Source: an uncultured Cycloclasticus sp.
GTDB lineage: Bacteria; Pseudomonadota; Gammaproteobacteria; Methylococcales; Cycloclasticaceae
DNA length: 63,287 nt
NCBI GenBank assembly: GCA_913060865.1
Contig: CAJXTU010000013.1
Span: 1-63,287, forward strand
Reading direction: 5' to 3'
The notes beneath the pieces were generated by a model. The model had not been told where the DNA came from, made no database searches, and saw only the letters and a list, made by a program, of their open reading frames with translations. Each line of letters begins with the position of its first letter. Positions within the stretch are counted from its first letter, which is position 1. Positions 1 to 10,180 of the stretch are shown piece by piece. Made by a program: the position numbers and the translations under genes.

Positions 1-40
1 CTGCATATCGTCGGCAGCGTCAGATGTGTATAAGAGACAG
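1..40 (+). other. Untrimmed Nextera adapter (read-1 side) with partial index
   Basis: Bases 8-40 match the Illumina Nextera read-1 transposase adapter, ending in the 19-bp Tn5 mosaic end AGATGTGTATAAGAGACAG. Bases 1-7 (CTGCATA) match, from memory, the S506 index lacking its first base. This is library sequence, not genome. Genomic sequence starts at 41. Confidence 0.97.
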
Positions 41-2204
41 GATAAATATCTTTGGGTGTTGTATAGGACCAATTAAAGCCTAAACGTTGAGCGATCTGAT
101 TCGTAATCCACCAATCAGGTTTTGCATGGCCCGGCGATTCAACCGCTTTACGGCCCATTTGAACTTGCCTGTTTGAATTGGTGACGGTGCCGTTTTTTTC
201 TGGCCATGAGGTCGCTGGCAAAATAACGTCAGCAAACATAGCGGTTTCCGTTAGAAAAATGTCTTGTACAACGAGGTGGTCTAATTTAGCTAGAGCCGCG
301 CGAACATGGTTTAGATTAGGGTCCGACATAGCGGGGTTTTCACCCATGATGTACATGGATTTAATCGTGTCGTCATGAATGGCATGCATAATCTCAACCA
401 CCGTTAAACCTTCTTTAGCATTCAACGTTGTATCCCATAAGGATTCAAAAAACGCTTGTGCTTCAGGGTCGCTGGTTTTTCTATAATTGGGGTAAAACAT
501 CGGGATTAAAGCGGCATCCGATGCGCCTTGAACATTATTTTGACCACGTAACGGGTGGAGACCTGTGCCGGGTCTTCCTATATGGCCACACATCAAGGCT
601 AATGAAATAAGGCAGCGTGCATTGTCCGTTCCGTGTGTATGTTGCGCGACGCCCATCCCCCAAAAAATAATGGCCGATTTAGCAGTCGCGTACTTCCTTG
701 CTACAGTTTTAATGGTGTCGGCATCAATGCCGCAGATGCTCTGCATTTTCTCAGGTGAGAAATCTTTAAGATGCGCAGCTAATGCTTCAAAACCGGAAGT
801 GTGTTGCTGTATGTAGTCTTGATTGTAAAGTTCTTCATTAACAATCACGTGCATGATAGCGTTAAGTAATGCTACATCGGTGCTCGGCGTAAACTGCAAC
901 ATATGCGTGGCTTGCTGTTTCAACGCTTGAGCTCTCGGGTCCATGACAATAAGTTCAGCGCCCAGTTGTGTCGCCTGTTTAAAAAAGGTCGCTGCAACGG
1001 GGTGGTTTTCGGTGGGGTTGGCCCCGATAACGATAATTAAGTCACTGTCTTTAACGGCCATAAACGGCGCGGTAACGGCGCCTGAACCAATGGTTTCCAT
1101 GAGTGCAGCAACGGAGGAGGCGTGACACAATCGTGTGCAATGGTCTACGTTGTTTGTTCCAAAGCCAGCTCGTATCAACTTTTGAAAAATATAGGCTTCT
1201 TCATTGGAGCACTTGGCTGATCCGAAGCCAGCGAGTGAGTCGGGACCATGTTGTTGTTTACTGGCGGAAAAGCCATCGGCAGCCACACTGAGCGCTTCTT
1301 CCCAGGTGGCTTTTCTAAAGTGCGAATAGGGATTGGAGGGGTCAATATTAATGCCTTTTTCCATGCCCGTCTTTCTGATTAAAGGCTCGGTAAGTCGCTG
1401 GTCAGAGGTGATGTAATCATAGCCGAAGCGGCCTTTAACGCATAAGCGCCCTTGATTAGATGGGCCATTAGCACCATCAACAGAGGTGATTTTGTTATCT
1501 TTAACGTTCAATTTAACTTGGCAACCAACGCCGCAATACGGGCAGATGGATTGAACTTGTTTGTCTATGTTGGTTGTTTTAGGTATAGCAGGCGAGAGTG
1601 CATTGGTTGGGCAAGCTTGAACACACTCACCACAGGCGACGCAGGTTGAGTGACCCATTGGGTCGTCGAAATCAAAGGTGATTTTTTCATGATGACCGCG
1701 GTTGGCTAAGCCGATAACGTCATTGACTTGAACTTCTCGGCAGGCGCGAACACACAACGTACAATGAATACAGGCATCAAGCCGTACGGACATCGCCGGA
1801 TGAGAAAGGTCGCTTTTGTTGGGCGACTTTTTTGGAAAACGTGAGGGTTGAAGGTGTAAGGACTGAGCTAAATTCTCAAAATCTGAACCCGCCAGCGTTT
1901 CGTGGTTTAAATCGGTGCTTAATAGCTCCATGACAAGTTGACGTGTTTTTGTGGCGCGCTCGCTTTGTGTATGAATAACCATGTCAGGAGTGGGAGTTCT
2001 GCAACACGATGCGGCGAGCGTACGTTCACCGTCAATTTCAACCATACATGCTCTGCAGTTACCATCAGACCGATATCCGGGTTTGTCGTTAAAGCATAAA
2101 TGGGGAATAGTCGTACCGAGCCTTTGGGCTACTTTCCAAATGGTCTCTCCCGGTTCTGCGGAGACTTTTTCGCCATCCATTACAAATGAAATAGAATCAC
2201 TCAC
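41..2204 (-). CDS. fdsA: NAD-dependent formate dehydrogenase, alpha (molybdenum) subunit, C-terminus cut by contig end
   Basis: Catalytic subunit of cytoplasmic NAD-linked formate dehydrogenase, which oxidises formate to CO2. About 721 codons are present of roughly 920-960 usual, and the C-terminal end is lost at the contig edge. Domains in order: an N-terminal 2Fe-2S domain (HLCFNDKPGYRSDGNCRAC); a His/Cys 4Fe-4S motif (DACIHCTLCVRAC); a ferredoxin motif (CVACGECVQACP); the molybdopterin-oxidoreductase 4Fe-4S motif (CPYCGVGC...GRLCVKG); then the bis-MGD domain. In DHCTRLCHASS near residue 360 the second Cys sits where E. coli FdhF has selenocysteine, so this is a Cys-type enzyme. The GTG start at 2204-2202 directly follows the TAA of the upstream subunit. 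Its Shine-Dalgarno sequence (GGAGAGGAGG) lies in the last codons of that gene, implying translational coupling. Confidence 0.93.
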
Positions 2205-3896
2205 TTAAACCTCCTCTCCAAAATATTTAATAGTTGAAAGGATCGGGTTCGGTGCGGCTTGGCCTAGCCCACAGATAGATGCGTCTGCCATAGTCGAGCA
2301 CAATTCTTTTAAAAGAGGCTTGTTCCACTGCTGTTCAGATAGCAGTGAACTGGCTTTTTCACAGCCGATTCTGCAAGGGCTGCATTGACCGCAGCTTTCA
2401 TCGTTAAAAAAAGCTAACAGGTTTTGGCTGGTGGCTTTAATGCTGTCTTTATCCGATAAAATAATAACGGCGTGTGAGCCTATAAAACAGCCGTATTCGG
2501 TTAAACTACCAAAGTCTAACGGTATGTTATCTAAGGATGCTGGAAGTATGCCGCCTGAGGCGCCACCGGGGAGATAGGCTTTAAATGAATGGCCTTTAAG
2601 CATACCGCCTGCTAAATCAATTAATTCACGTACAGAACTGCCTGCAGGCGCGATGATAACGCCGGGTTTATTAACACGACCCGAGACCGAAAATGAGCGT
2701 AGTCCACTAGCCCCATTTTTGCCCTGTTGTGCAAAGCGTTCACCCCCATTTTTTAGGATGCTGGGTATCCAATACAAGGTTTCAACGTTTTGAACTAAGG
2801 TCGGCTGACCAAATAACCCTTGATGGGCAACATAAGGTGGTCGTTGACGAGGGATACCACGTTTGCCTTCAATTGACTCAATCATCGCGGATTCTTCGCC
2901 GCAGATGTAAGCGCCCGCGCCGCGTCTTATTTCAACATAATTCTCTTTGATTATTTTGTGATCAATAAGATGTTGGATTTCGCGGTGCAATAGTTGGTTG
3001 ATGGCCGCGTATTCGTCTCGCAAGTAGATATAAACTTTACTGGCATTGATAATATGCGCGGCGATGAGCATGCCTTCTAAAAACTGATGGGGTGCAGTCG
3101 ATAGGTAATGGCGGTCTTTAAACGTACCGGGTTCACCTTCATCTGCATTGACGCAAAAGTATTTAGGTGAAGGTTCGCTCTTTACGATGCGTAATTTATT
3201 AGCAGTGGGGAAACCCGCACCGCCTAAGCCTTTTAAATGACTTGTTTCAAGCTCGTCAAGAACACTGTCGGCGCTTAATGTTTGATTGTTAAGTGAGGCA
3301 AGTAACTGATAGCCGTTTGCTTCTAGGTATTGCCCATAACTTTGGTAGGTGGGTAAAACGGCTTGTGTTTGTTTGTTTTCAGCAGCATTAAGAAGCGAGG
3401 CGACTGTTACCTTACCGATGTAGTTTTTGCCAACCGCAGCGGCGGGTGCTTGGTTGCATAAACCCATACATGGCGCCGGTTTTATGCGAATTGTATCAGG
3501 CTGCTGTTCTTTTAATTCCTTTATTAAATCATCGGCTCCGGCCATGCAGCAACTTAACGAATTACACACGCGTATGGTCAAAGGAGGTGGTGCTATTTCG
3601 TTCTCTTTAATAACGTCAAAATGGTGGTAGAAAGTCGCTACTTCGTAGGCCTCCGCTTGCGATAAATTAAGCGCTTCGGCTAACGCCATTAAGTGATGAC
3701 TGCTGATATGAGACCACTTATCCTGAATAAGGTGTAAGTACTCGATGAGAAGGTCTTTTCGAAGCGGCTTGTTAGCCAGTAACTCGTCTACATCCTGTTG
3801 AGCGCTCATATCAAGTTGACGGCCTTTTTGCGTTAACCTGCCTTTACGTTTCTTTTTACTGCCGGGCCTGACTAGCTGTGTGGATTCATGTGGCAT
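2205..3896 (-). CDS. fdsB: NAD-dependent formate dehydrogenase, fused gamma-beta (NuoE-NuoF type) subunit
   Basis: Diaphorase subunit that carries electrons from the molybdenum subunit to NAD+. Residues ~40-175 are a thioredoxin-like 2Fe-2S domain (NuoE/FdsG type) with Cys111, Cys116, Cys143 and Cys147. The rest is NuoF/FdsB-like, with the FMN/NADH-binding GLGGAGFP (223-230) and a 4Fe-4S motif SCGQCSPCRIGC near the C-terminus. The two parts are separate genes (fdsG, fdsB) in some bacteria and are fused here. The start chosen is the Met of MPHESTQ, giving 563 aa. The frame is open 19 codons further upstream, but that stretch is the pckA terminator hairpin. A start at MSAQQDV (residue 30) is also possible. 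The N-terminus is strongly basic (KKKRKGR, 14-20). It is followed without a gap by the alpha subunit gene. Confidence 0.9.
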   Translation of the reverse strand: MPHESTQLVRPGSKKKRKGRLTQKGRQLDMSAQQDVDELLANKPLRKDLLIEYLHLIQDKWSHISSHHLMALAEALNLSQAEAYEVATFYHHFDVIKENEIAPPPLTIRVCNSLSCCMAGADDLIKELKEQQPDTIRIKPAPCMGLCNQAPAAAVGKNYIGKVTVASLLNAAENKQTQAVLPTYQSYGQYLEANGYQLLASLNNQTLSADSVLDELETSHLKGLGGAGFPTANKLRIVKSEPSPKYFCVNADEGEPGTFKDRHYLSTAPHQFLEGMLIAAHIINASKVYIYLRDEYAAINQLLHREIQHLIDHKIIKENYVEIRRGAGAYICGEESAMIESIEGKRGIPRQRPPYVAHQGLFGQPTLVQNVETLYWIPSILKNGGERFAQQGKNGASGLRSFSVSGRVNKPGVIIAPAGSSVRELIDLAGGMLKGHSFKAYLPGGASGGILPASLDNIPLDFGSLTEYGCFIGSHAVIILSDKDSIKATSQNLLAFFNDESCGQCSPCRIGCEKASSLLSEQQWNKPLLKELCSTMADASICGLGQAAPNPILSTIKYFGEEV

Positions 3897-3941
3897 AAAC
3901 AAGTTGGACACTAGTTGTTGCTGAAGTATTAAAGATAACAC

Positions 3942-3970
3942 AAAAAAGGCCATGCGTAAGCATGGCCTTT
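3942..3970 (-). terminator. Rho-independent terminator after pckA
   Basis: Read on the minus strand this is an 11-bp perfect stem (AAAGGCCATGC / GCATGGCCTTT) with a 4-base loop, followed by a T run. It starts about 20 bases past the pckA stop and separates pckA from the formate dehydrogenase genes. Confidence 0.9.
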
Positions 3971-3990
3971 GAGGTTGAAGTAGGTGTTAA

Positions 3991-5595
3991 TTAGTTCAGT
4001 TGCGGACCGGCAGCAACGAGAGACTTGCCTTCATCGTTATCGGTGTATTTTTCGAAATTAAGTTCAAATAAGTGAGCGAGCTCATGCGCACGTTTTGTCC
4101 AGTCTGCCTCATCCTCATATGTATTACGTGGATCAAGAATATCAGCTTTCACACCCGGTAAAGCCGTCGGTATTTCTAAATTGAAATATGGAATATGTGT
4201 CGTTTCTGCTTCTTCGATTGATCCATCAAGAATGGCATTAATAATACCGCGGGTATCTTTAATCGAAATACGTTTGCCTGTACCGTTCCAGCCAGTATTA
4301 ACCAAATAAGCTTCAGCATTAACAGCTTCCATACGCTTAACTAATTCCTGTGCGTATTTAGTGGGGTGTAATGATAAAAAGGCTGCTCCAAAGGCGGCTG
4401 AGAAGGTTGGGGTTGGTTCTGTGATACCTCGCTCAGTACCGGCTAATTTTGCGGTAAAGCCCGACAAAAAGTAATACTTAGTTTGCTCTGCCGTTAATTT
4501 TGAGACGGGTGGTGTTACACCAAACGCATCGGCTGTTAAAAAGATGACCTTTTTAGCATGACCACCTTTTGAAATAGGTTTAACGATATTTTCGATGTGT
4601 TCTATGGGGTACGAAACACGTGTGTTTTCGGTTTTTGAATTATCAGTAAATTGAATAACATTATCATCAGATAGTGTCACGTTTTCCAGTAGGGCATCGC
4701 GGCGAATAGCCCCATAAATCTCTGGTTCATCATCAGCGCTTAAATTAATAACTTTGGCGTAACAACCGCCTTCAAAATTAAAGACACCGTCATCATCCCA
4801 ACCATGCTCATCATCACCGATTAGCTGACGGTCTTTGTCGGTTGATAACGTTGTTTTGCCGGTGCCAGATAAGCCAAAGAAGATAGCGACATCGCCGTCT
4901 TTTCCAATGTTGGCTGAGCAATGCATAGACGCCATGCCACGAAGAGGAAGGAGGTAGTTCATCATACTGAACATGCCTTTTTTCATTTCGCCGCCATACC
5001 AAGTGCCGCCAATGAGTTGTATTTTTTCAGTGAGGTTAAAAGCTATGAAGTTTTCTGAATTCAGGCCGTGATCTTTCCAATCAGGGTCATTTGTTTTAGC
5101 ACCATTTAAGACAACGAAATCAGGCTCAAAGCTTTCCAGTTCTTCTGCGCTAGGGCGAATAAACATGTTTTTTACAAAGTGAGCCTGCCAGGCTACTTCC
5201 ACAATAAAGCGTACAGCTAAGCGAGAGTTTTTGTTAGCGCCGCAAAATGTATCGACAACGAATAAACGTTGGCCAGATAATTGGTCCGTTACGATTTTTT
5301 TAAGGTTGCCCCAGTTTTCTTCTGATAGTGGCTTGTTATCATTTTTACCTTGAGTTGACCACCATACCGTGTCACGTGATACATCATCCATGACGATGAA
5401 TTTGTCTTTTGGTGAGCGTCCGGTAAAAATACCTGTATCAACAGCAACAGCACCTAGGTTAGTGATTGTTCCTTTTTCATATCCAGTCAAGTCTTCACGA
5501 GTTTCTTCGTTAAATAAAACCTCGAATGAAGGGTTGTGGATAATTTCACTGGCGTTGGTTATTCCGTATTGGGTTAGGTCAATGGTGTTAGACAT
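3991..5595 (-). CDS. pckA: Phosphoenolpyruvate carboxykinase (ATP)
   Basis: Converts oxaloacetate and ATP to phosphoenolpyruvate, CO2 and ADP, the first committed gluconeogenic step. At 534 aa it has the usual length. Visible signatures are the oxaloacetate-binding FTGRSPKDK (58-66), [12 protein letters not shown] (~198-209), the kinase-1a P-loop GLSGTGKT (241-248), and the kinase-2 metal-binding [14 protein letters not shown] shortly after. A ribosome-binding GGAGCACC precedes the ATG. It lies only 20 bp after folE2 on the same strand, so read-through from the dxs/folE2 block is possible. A strong terminator follows. Confidence 0.97.
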   Translation of the reverse strand: MSNTIDLTQYGITNASEIIHNPSFEVLFNEETREDLTGYEKGTITNLGAVAVDTGIFTGRSPKDKFIVMDDVSRDTVWWSTQGKNDNKPLSEENWGNLKKIVTDQLSGQRLFVVDTFCGANKNSRLAVRFIVEVAWQAHFVKNMFIRPSAEELESFEPDFVVLNGAKTNDPDWKDHGLNSENFIAFNLTEKIQLIGGTWYGGEMKKGMFSMMNYLLPLRGMASMHCSANIGKDGDVAIFFGLSGTGKTTLSTDKDRQLIGDDEHGWDDDGVFNFEGGCYAKVINLSADDEPEIYGAIRRDALLENVTLSDDNVIQFTDNSKTENTRVSYPIEHIENIVKPISKGGHAKKVIFLTADAFGVTPPVSKLTAEQTKYYFLSGFTAKLAGTERGITEPTPTFSAAFGAAFLSLHPTKYAQELVKRMEAVNAEAYLVNTGWNGTGKRISIKDTRGIINAILDGSIEEAETTHIPYFNLEIPTALPGVKADILDPRNTYEDEADWTKRAHELAHLFELNFEKYTDNDEGKSLVAAGPQLN

Positions 5596-5615
5596 TGTTT
5601 GGTGCTCCGATAGTA

Positions 5616-6398
5616 TTAAGTTAATTTGTTGTTTTCAATCACAGCATATGCGGAATGATTGTGAATGGATTCAAAGTTTTCTGCTTCTAAGGTGTAGGCT
5701 AGAATTCGAGAGTCGTTATTAAGTGAGTTAGCAACATCTCTTACAACGTCTTCAACAAACTTAGGGTTGTCATAGGCTAATTCAGTGACGTATTTTTCAT
5801 CGGGCCTTTTTAATAAACTATAAAGCTCACTAGAAGCTTGCTTTTCAACCAGTCGAATAATATCTTCAGCGCAAATGTCATTTTTAATCGCTGCGTTAAC
5901 GGTGATGTGAGAACGTTGGTTATGGGCGCCGTATTCAGAAATTTTCTTAGAACAGGGGCATAAGCTCGTGACGGGAATGACGACAGTAATGTTAACTTTT
6001 GCCTCAGACTTCGACCATTGGCCTTCTAGTTTTATTTGATAATCCAGTAAACTTTTAACGCCGCTAATAGGGGCTGATTTATTAACAAAGTATAAAAACT
6101 CCATCGTTATATAACCCGTATCAGCTTCAAGCTTATGGGTCATTTTTTCTAATAGTGTAGGGAACCCTTTGATAGAAAATTGTTGGCAGTCTTCATTTAG
6201 CAGTGCCACGAAGCGTGACATATGAGTGCCTTTTTGGTGGTGTGCTAAATTAACGGCCATGTTAAAAGTACCAACAGTTGCTTGTTGCTGGCCTTCTTTA
6301 TCAATGAATTTAAAAGGATGGCGAATATCCTTGATACCTACTTTGTTAATCGCTATGTTCCTAGAGTCAGGATGATTTTGTACGTCTTCGATGCTCAT
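5616..6398 (-). CDS. folE2: GTP cyclohydrolase FolE2 (type IB)
   Basis: Converts GTP to 7,8-dihydroneopterin triphosphate for folate synthesis. The 260-aa length and the motifs KGTHMSRF (57-64) and [13 protein letters not shown] (145-157) fit the FolE2/COG1469 family. Its catalytic Cys is in the CPCS motif and its metal use is relaxed compared with the zinc enzyme FolE. In many bacteria folE2 is the zinc-starvation paralogue of folE. No Zur-like site was recognised here, and the gene lies 30 bp after dxs, which suggests housekeeping co-expression instead. Confidence 0.95.
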   Translation of the reverse strand: MSIEDVQNHPDSRNIAINKVGIKDIRHPFKFIDKEGQQQATVGTFNMAVNLAHHQKGTHMSRFVALLNEDCQQFSIKGFPTLLEKMTHKLEADTGYITMEFLYFVNKSAPISGVKSLLDYQIKLEGQWSKSEAKVNITVVIPVTSLCPCSKKISEYGAHNQRSHITVNAAIKNDICAEDIIRLVEKQASSELYSLLKRPDEKYVTELAYDNPKFVEDVVRDVANSLNNDSRILAYTLEAENFESIHNHSAYAVIENNKLT

Positions 6399-6428
6399 AT
6401 GTATCCAAATGAAATGGGTTGTATCAAC

Positions 6429-8294
6429 CTAATGGTTGATTAAGTACTGTTCTATAGATTTTTTTATACCGACAACATCAAGCCCGGCTTCTTCTAGTAA
6501 TTCTTCCCTAGAGCCATGTTCAAGGTTAAGATCCGGTAAGCCAATATTAAAGACGTTCACATTAATGGAATATTGGTTAATAAACTCATTAACGCCGCTT
6601 CCTGCACCACCTTTTACAACATTATCTTCAAGTGTAAATAAGGTTCCGTGAGCGCTAGCGACTTCTTTAATCATTTTACCATCGAGTGGTTTTACAAAAC
6701 GCATATTGATGACAGTAGCGTTAAGCTCTTCAGCAACCTTGATAGCTGAAGTGACGGTTGAACCAAAAGCGAGCAGAGCGATATCTTTACCCTCACGAAC
6801 CTTAATGGCTTGGCCAATTTCAATGCATTCTAATGTGTCGCTGATGGCAACGCCCGGGCCTTTACCGCGTGGGTAACGGACGGCAACAGGGCCATCGTAA
6901 TGAATGCCAGTTGTTAGCATTTGGCGACATTCATTTTCATCAGCAGGTGCCATAATGACCATGTTGGGCAAGCAGCGTAAATAACTGAAATCATAAGATC
7001 CTGAGTGAGTCGGGCCATCTGGACCGACTAAGCCTGCACGGTCTATAGCAAAAAGTACGGGCAAGTTTTGTAAGGCAACGTCGTGAATAAGTTGGTCGTA
7101 GCCGCGTTGTAAAAATGTGGAGTAGATGGCGACAATAGGTTTTAAACCTTCACAAGCCATGCCTGCTGCAAGGGTGACAGCGTGTTGTTCGGCTATCCCA
7201 ACATCAAAATATCGATCTGGGTGCTCTTGCTCGAACTGAACTAAGCCCGACCCCTCACGCATCGCGGGGGTGATTCCAACGATTTTGTCATTATCGTCAG
7301 CGATATCGCACAGCCACTGCCCGAACACTTCTGTGTACGTGGGTGAGCTAGGTGCTTTTTTCGGTAGGTTTTCTCTATCGGGGTCGAAGGTGGAAACACC
7401 GTGATAACCTACTGGGTCAGCTTCAGCGGGCGAGTAACCTTTGCCCTTTTGTGTGACGACATGAAGGAATTGAGGGCCTTGTAAATCTTTTAAATTAGAC
7501 AGCGTTTGGATTAGCGTTGGTAAATCATGACCATCAATAGGGCCGATATAGTTAAAGCCTAATTCTTCGAATAAAGTACCGGGAATGATCATGCCTTTAA
7601 CGTGTTCTTCGGTCCGTCTAGCCAGCTCCCATACACTGGGCATATTAGACATGACTTTTTTGCTGCCTTTTTTAACCGTTGTATAAAACTTGCCGGATAA
7701 AATCTTAGCGAGGTAGTTTTTCATCGCCCCAACATTAGGAGAGATAGACATATCGTTGTCGTTTAAAATCACTAATAAGTTGGCATCTAAAGCGCCAGCA
7801 TGATTTAACGCTTCGAAAGCCATACCGCCCGTTATGCCACCGTCACCAATAATGGCAATCGTACGTTTTTCATCATTGTTGATTGCCGCTGCAATGGCCA
7901 TACCTAAAGCAGCGCTGATGGATGTGCTTGAGTGGCCTACTCCAAAGGCATCGTATTCACTTTCTGTGCGTGTAACGAAGGGGGTGATGCCATTTTTTTT
8001 GCGGATAGTGGAAATTCTATCTTTACGCCCAGTTAAGATTTTATGCGGGTATGCTTGGTGGCCTACATCCCAAATTAGCTTATCGTTAGGCGTGTCAAAA
8101 ACATAGTGTAGCGCAATGGTTAATTCGACGGTTCCAAGCCCGGCTGATAGGTGGCCGCCAGATTTGCTCACGGATGATATTAAGAACTCACGTAATTCGT
8201 GTGACAGGCTAATCAGTTCGCCTTCACTTAGCTGACGTAGGTCGCTAGGAAGGTTTACTTTATCAAGAGTGGGATGTTTTGCCGTCGATGTCAC
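6429..8294 (-). CDS. dxs: 1-deoxy-D-xylulose-5-phosphate synthase
   Basis: ThDP enzyme that condenses pyruvate and glyceraldehyde 3-phosphate, the entry step of the MEP isoprenoid pathway. At 621 aa it is full length. Visible features are the ThDP-binding region [15 protein letters not shown]...NDNDMSIS, the transketolase central-domain motif [15 protein letters not shown] carrying the catalytic Glu, and a normal C-terminal transketolase domain. The order xseB-ispA-dxs is the same as in E. coli and places it with the prenyl diphosphate synthase. The gap to ispA is 91 bp and no terminator was seen in it. Confidence 0.97.
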   Translation of the reverse strand: MTSTAKHPTLDKVNLPSDLRQLSEGELISLSHELREFLISSVSKSGGHLSAGLGTVELTIALHYVFDTPNDKLIWDVGHQAYPHKILTGRKDRISTIRKKNGITPFVTRTESEYDAFGVGHSSTSISAALGMAIAAAINNDEKRTIAIIGDGGITGGMAFEALNHAGALDANLLVILNDNDMSISPNVGAMKNYLAKILSGKFYTTVKKGSKKVMSNMPSVWELARRTEEHVKGMIIPGTLFEELGFNYIGPIDGHDLPTLIQTLSNLKDLQGPQFLHVVTQKGKGYSPAEADPVGYHGVSTFDPDRENLPKKAPSSPTYTEVFGQWLCDIADDNDKIVGITPAMREGSGLVQFEQEHPDRYFDVGIAEQHAVTLAAGMACEGLKPIVAIYSTFLQRGYDQLIHDVALQNLPVLFAIDRAGLVGPDGPTHSGSYDFSYLRCLPNMVIMAPADENECRQMLTTGIHYDGPVAVRYPRGKGPGVAISDTLECIEIGQAIKVREGKDIALLAFGSTVTSAIKVAEELNATVINMRFVKPLDGKMIKEVASAHGTLFTLEDNVVKGGAGSGVNEFINQYSINVNVFNIGLPDLNLEHGSREELLEEAGLDVVGIKKSIEQYLINH

Positions 8295-8385
8295 GTAATA
8301 TTCATAATACGTTGGATTAAGGGTGCGTATTATCGTTTGCTAGCAAAGACTATGCAAGTGAATACTAATTGTTAAGGGGCCTTAG

Positions 8386-9270
8386 CTAGGATATCCGTGA
8401 GATGGTGAACTGAGCGATACTTTTAAGGTAATCGGTGCGTTGATCAAATGGTGATAAGCTTGAAATGGCTTCGTTATATAGATCGTTTGTTAACTGCTTT
8501 GAAGCCCTTAGGCCGAGAATAGAAGGATAGGTGGATTTTTCAGCTTGCTTGTCTTTACCTTGGGTTTTACCCAGTGCTTCGGTAGACGAAGTTTCGTCAA
8601 GGATATCATCCTGCACTTGGAAGGCTAATCCGATGCATTCTGCATAATGTTTTAACTGGCGATACTGGTTATCGGTTGGATCAAACTTCAAACAGGCTAC
8701 TAAGGTGATGCAGCTGCAAATAAGCGCACCTGTTTTGTGCAGGTGCATGTTCTCAACTTCGGCAATGGAGATTGATTTGCCCTCATTTGCTAAATCAATC
8801 GCTTGGCCGCCAACCATGCCTCTAGAACCTGAGGCTTGTGATAACAGTTTAATGCAGTTAATTCGCTGTTCAGCTGCGCAGTCAGTCTTTGCCAGCACAT
8901 TGAAAGCAAGTGTTAATAATGCATCACCCGCTAAAATAGCGGTAGCTTCATCAAACGCTTTGTGGCAACTGGGTTTGCCGCGACGCAAGTCATCATCATC
9001 CATTGATGGCAAGTCATCATGAATAAGTGAGTACGCGTGGATAAGCTCAATTGCACAAGCAATGTTATCTAACGTTGTTTGCGGCACGTCTAATAAATAC
9101 CCTGTGGCGTAAACCAGCATCGCTCGAACGCGTTTACCGCCATTGAGTGTTGAATAGTGCATCGCCTCGTGCAAGCGTTTTGGCTCAATATGACTGGCGG
9201 GTAGATGATGCTTTAAAGCGGTTTCGACTCGTTCAATAGTACTGTCTTGAAATTGTTTGAATGGCGTCAT
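8386..9270 (-). CDS. ispA: Farnesyl/geranyl diphosphate synthase
   Basis: Short-chain trans-prenyl transferase building FPP from IPP and DMAPP. At 294 aa it is the usual size. The first Asp-rich motif is in SLIHDDLPSMDDDDLRRGKP and the second in QVQDDILDETSS; GGKRVRAML near the N-terminus is the IPP-binding region. It lies 22 bp after xseB and upstream of dxs, the classical arrangement. Confidence 0.95.
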   Translation of the reverse strand: MTPFKQFQDSTIERVETALKHHLPASHIEPKRLHEAMHYSTLNGGKRVRAMLVYATGYLLDVPQTTLDNIACAIELIHAYSLIHDDLPSMDDDDLRRGKPSCHKAFDEATAILAGDALLTLAFNVLAKTDCAAEQRINCIKLLSQASGSRGMVGGQAIDLANEGKSISIAEVENMHLHKTGALICSCITLVACLKFDPTDNQYRQLKHYAECIGLAFQVQDDILDETSSTEALGKTQGKDKQAEKSTYPSILGLRASKQLTNDLYNEAISSLSPFDQRTDYLKSIAQFTISRIS

Positions 9271-9292
9271 AATAGCGTACTAAAAAGAAGGT

Positions 9293-9517
9293 TTATTCAA
9301 AATCAACGGGTTTAGCTACCGTTGATTTTGACAACAAAATTTCAACTTTTTGTTCAGCTTCAGTCAGTGATTTTTGGCAAGATTGTACTAATTTAATGCC
9401 AGATTCAAACTCTTTAAGTGAATCTTCTAGGCTTAAACCACCACTTTCCATACGCTCAACCAGTTCTTCGAGTGATTGGAGTGATGATTCTAAGTCGAGT
9501 TTTTTTGCTTTGGGCAT
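9293..9517 (-). CDS. xseB: Exodeoxyribonuclease VII small subunit
   Basis: Small subunit of ExoVII, which degrades single-stranded DNA together with XseA. The protein is 74 aa with the family signature LEELVERMESGGLSLEDSLKEFE and the LVQSCQKSLTEAEQKVE helix. It opens the xseB-ispA-dxs block and is divergent from rubrerythrin, with 184 bp between the starts. Confidence 0.94.
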   Translation of the reverse strand: MPKAKKLDLESSLQSLEELVERMESGGLSLEDSLKEFESGIKLVQSCQKSLTEAEQKVEILLSKSTVAKPVDFE

Positions 9518-9610
9518 GATCGGTTTTCGTTGATTTTATGAGTGGAAATACGTTACCTTATCAATAAGATCTCGTCACTAATTTTAACGTCATTATTGAT
9601 TTTAATGATA

Positions 9611-9639
9611 TTGACATGTTGTTGGTGCTGACGTATCTT
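9611..9639 (+). promoter_or_regulatory. Sigma70-type promoter of the rubrerythrin gene
   Basis: A perfect -35 hexamer TTGACA (9611-9616) is followed after exactly 17 bp by TATCTT (9634-9639). Transcription would begin near 9646, 56 bases before the rubrerythrin ATG. Confidence 0.65.
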
Positions 9640-9649
9640 AAACTTACTC

Positions 9650-9683
9650 TTAGACCTAGTCTAAAAGTGGAAATGATATCATT
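9650..9683. promoter_or_regulatory. Two palindromes just downstream of the predicted start of transcription (possible operator)
   Basis: TTAGACCTAGTCTAA (9650-9664) has 6-bp inverted arms around CTA. AATGATATCATT (9672-9683) is a perfect 12-bp palindrome. Both lie between the inferred +1 and the ribosome-binding site of the rubrerythrin gene, where a repressor would act. No known consensus (Fur, OxyR, NsrR, IscR) is matched convincingly. Confidence 0.45.
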
Positions 9684-9701
9684 CAATGAAGAGGAATTAT
9701 T

Positions 9702-10121
9702 ATGTCACTTAAAGGTTCTCAAACAGAACAAAATTTAAAGGACGCATTTGCAGGTGAGTCACAAGCAAATCGTCGTTACTTATACTTCGCAAACAAAGCA
9801 GACATCGAAGGGTACAACGATGTATCCACTGTTTTTCGTTCAACGGCTGAAGGTGAAACGGGTCACGCACATGGTCATTTAGAGTATCTGGAAGAAACAG
9901 GTGACCCAGCGACAGGCTTACCGATTGGTGGCACAGAAGATAACCTAAAAGCATCGATTGCTGGCGAAACACATGAGTACACAGATATGTACCCAGGTAT
10001 GGCTAAAACAGCACGTGACGAAGGTCACGATGAAATCGCTGATTGGTTTGAAACACTTGCAAAAGCGGAGCGTTCACACGCAAACCGTTTCCAAAAAGCG
10101 TTAGATAACTTAAACGCTTAA
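9702..10121 (+). CDS. Rubrerythrin, short form without a rubredoxin domain
   Basis: Ferritin-like diiron protein of the rubrerythrin family, usually a peroxide reductase. The 139 aa hold only the four-helix domain. Iron ligand motifs are seen as FAGESQANRRYLYFA, AEGETGHAHGHLEYLEE (ExxH), AGETHEYTDMYP and KAERSHANRF (ExxH). The C-terminal CxxC rubredoxin domain of classical rubrerythrin is absent, so electrons must come from a partner. A strong ribosome-binding site (GAGGAAT) precedes the ATG. The next two genes, an Fe-S protein and a DUF3501 protein, are a recurrent partner set in proteobacteria and are plausible electron donors. Confidence 0.93.
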   Translation: MSLKGSQTEQNLKDAFAGESQANRRYLYFANKADIEGYNDVSTVFRSTAEGETGHAHGHLEYLEETGDPATGLPIGGTEDNLKASIAGETHEYTDMYPGMAKTARDEGHDEIADWFETLAKAERSHANRFQKALDNLNA

Positions 10122-10138
10122 GTGTTGGTATAGATTAA

Positions 10139-10170
10139 AAGGAGGGTACGTGTGTATCCTCCTTTTTTTT
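10139..10170 (+). terminator. Terminator or attenuator after rubrerythrin
   Basis: A 7-bp stem AAGGAGG / CCTCCTT is followed by a run of 8 T. The hairpin ends directly before the GGAG ribosome-binding site of the next gene. Some transcripts probably stop here and some continue, which would give more rubrerythrin than downstream protein. Confidence 0.7.
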
Positions 10171-10180
10171 GGAGATAAAA

